From Cololabis saira (Eukaryota > Chordata > Actinopteri > Beloniformes > Belonidae): a DNA stretch of 64,000 bases. This document shows positions 63,167 to 64,000 of the stretch, piece by piece. The position numbers and the translations under genes are program-made. Below the pieces are notes generated by a model, which saw only the letters and a program-made list of their open reading frames with translations, made no database searches and was not told the origin of the DNA. The stretch lies in assembly GCF_033807715.1 (NCBI RefSeq), contig NC_084599.1, positions 3,968,625 through 4,032,624 of the forward strand, given 5' to 3'. The stretch's first letter is position 1. Every line of letters starts with the position of its first letter.

Positions 63167-64000
63167 CCCACTCACTCACTCACTCACTCACTCACTCACT
63201 CACTCACTCACTCACTCACTCACTCACTCACTCACTCACTCACTCACTCACTCACTCACTCACTCACTCACTCACTCACTCACTCACTCACTCACTCACT
63301 CACTCACTCACTCACTCACTCATCTTCTTCCGCTTATCCGTTCCCGGGTCGCGGGGGCAGCAGCCTAAGCAGGGATGCCCAGACTTCCTTCACCCCAGAC
63401 ACTTCCTCCAGCTCTTCCGAGGGGAGTCCGAGGCGTTCCCAGGCCAGCCGAGAGACATAGTCTCTCCAGCGTGTCCTGGGTCTTCCCAGGGGTCTCCTCC
63501 CGGTGGGACATGCCTGGAACACCTCCCTAGGGAGGTGGGACATGCCTGGAACACCTCCCTAGGGAGGCGTCCAGGAGGATCCGATACAGATGTCCAAGCC
63601 ACCTCAGCTGACTCCTCTCAATGTGAAGGAGCAGCGGCTCGACTCTGGGCTCCTCCCGGGTGACCGAACTCTTCACCCTATCTCTAAGGGAGCGTCCAGC
63701 CACCCTGCGGAGGAAACTCATCTCGGCCGCTTGTATCCGCGATCTTGTCCTTTCGGTCACTACCCAAAGTTCATGACCATAGGTGAGGGTAGGTGCGTAG
63801 ATTGACTGGTAAATCGAGAGCTTTGCCTTTCGACTCAGCTCCTTCTTCACCACGATGGTCCGGTACACCGACCGCATAACTACGGACGCTGCACCGATCC
63901 GTTTGTCAATCTCACGCTCCATCGTTCCCTCACTCGTGAACAAGACCCTGAGATACTTGAACTCCTCCACCTGAGGCAGGACTTCTCCACCCACCCGGAG
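63167..64000 (-). mobile_element. Rex3 (RTE clade) LINE, 3' end, continues outside window
   Basis: The minus frames contain VEEFKYLRVLFTSEGTMERE, AAEMSFLRRVAGRSLRDRV, RSQLRWLGHL and GRRPLGRPRTRWRDYVSRLA, ending SLLRLLPPRPGNG. This is the C-terminal signature of Rex3. The 3' tail is the ACTC tract (GAGT on the element strand). A 32-bp tandem duplication at 63503-63566 shifts the frame, so the copy is dead. Confidence 0.9.
63168..63321 (+). repeat. (ACTC)n microsatellite, Rex3 tail
   Basis: About 38 perfect tetranucleotides at the 3' end of Rex3. Confidence 0.95.

Overview
The window is nuclear DNA of a ray-finned (teleost) fish. The supporting features are fish-type NLR genes (FISNA-NACHT-LRR-B30.2), a chromodomain Ty3/gypsy element of the sushi type, a Rex3/RTE LINE, Tc1 elements with IR/DR ends, L2-like LINEs and many long microsatellites. 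The species cannot be named from the sequence.

The main organisation is a head-to-tail tandem segmental duplication. Unit A runs from about 1977 to about 36253, and unit B from about 36254 past the right end of the window. The two units align in order and orientation and mostly differ by insertions. Unit A alone carries a Ty3/gypsy element (6805-12172), a GC-rich retro-insertion (about 14272-16062) and an L2 LINE inside an NLR exon (23557-25394). Unit B alone carries a hAT-like element (36567-37592), three modular elements with terminal hairpins (41814-44080, 58336-60214, 60218-60791), a Harbinger deletion derivative (49174-50665), an L2 LINE with a long TGAT tail (about 54736-55405) and a further repeat (55753-57228). 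Left of unit A is an open ORF1 of a Tx1/L1-like LINE that runs off the window edge.

Each unit contains one NLR gene on the minus strand. In unit A the whole gene can be modelled in 10 exons with matching splice phases: start exon, two Ser/Lys-rich N-terminal repeat exons (one with a Gly-Pro minisatellite), a linker exon, a death-fold-like exon, the FISNA-NACHT exon, two LRR exons, a short linker exon and the B30.2 exon. The FISNA-NACHT exon is broken by the L2 insertion, so this copy looks like a pseudogene or a truncated receptor. In unit B the FISNA-NACHT exon is uninterrupted apart from a 39-bp in-frame deletion. Its LRR, linker and B30.2 exons are open, and its exons 1-5 would lie beyond 64000. 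No tRNA, rRNA, CRISPR array or operon was seen.

The rest is a nested graveyard of transposons. Target-site duplications can be read directly for many of them: GCTTC for the gypsy element, TGTAC for a solo LTR, AGAT for an ERV-like solo LTR, CAG/CTG for three Harbinger-like elements, ATT/AAT for the modular family and GTCACTGA for the hAT-like element.
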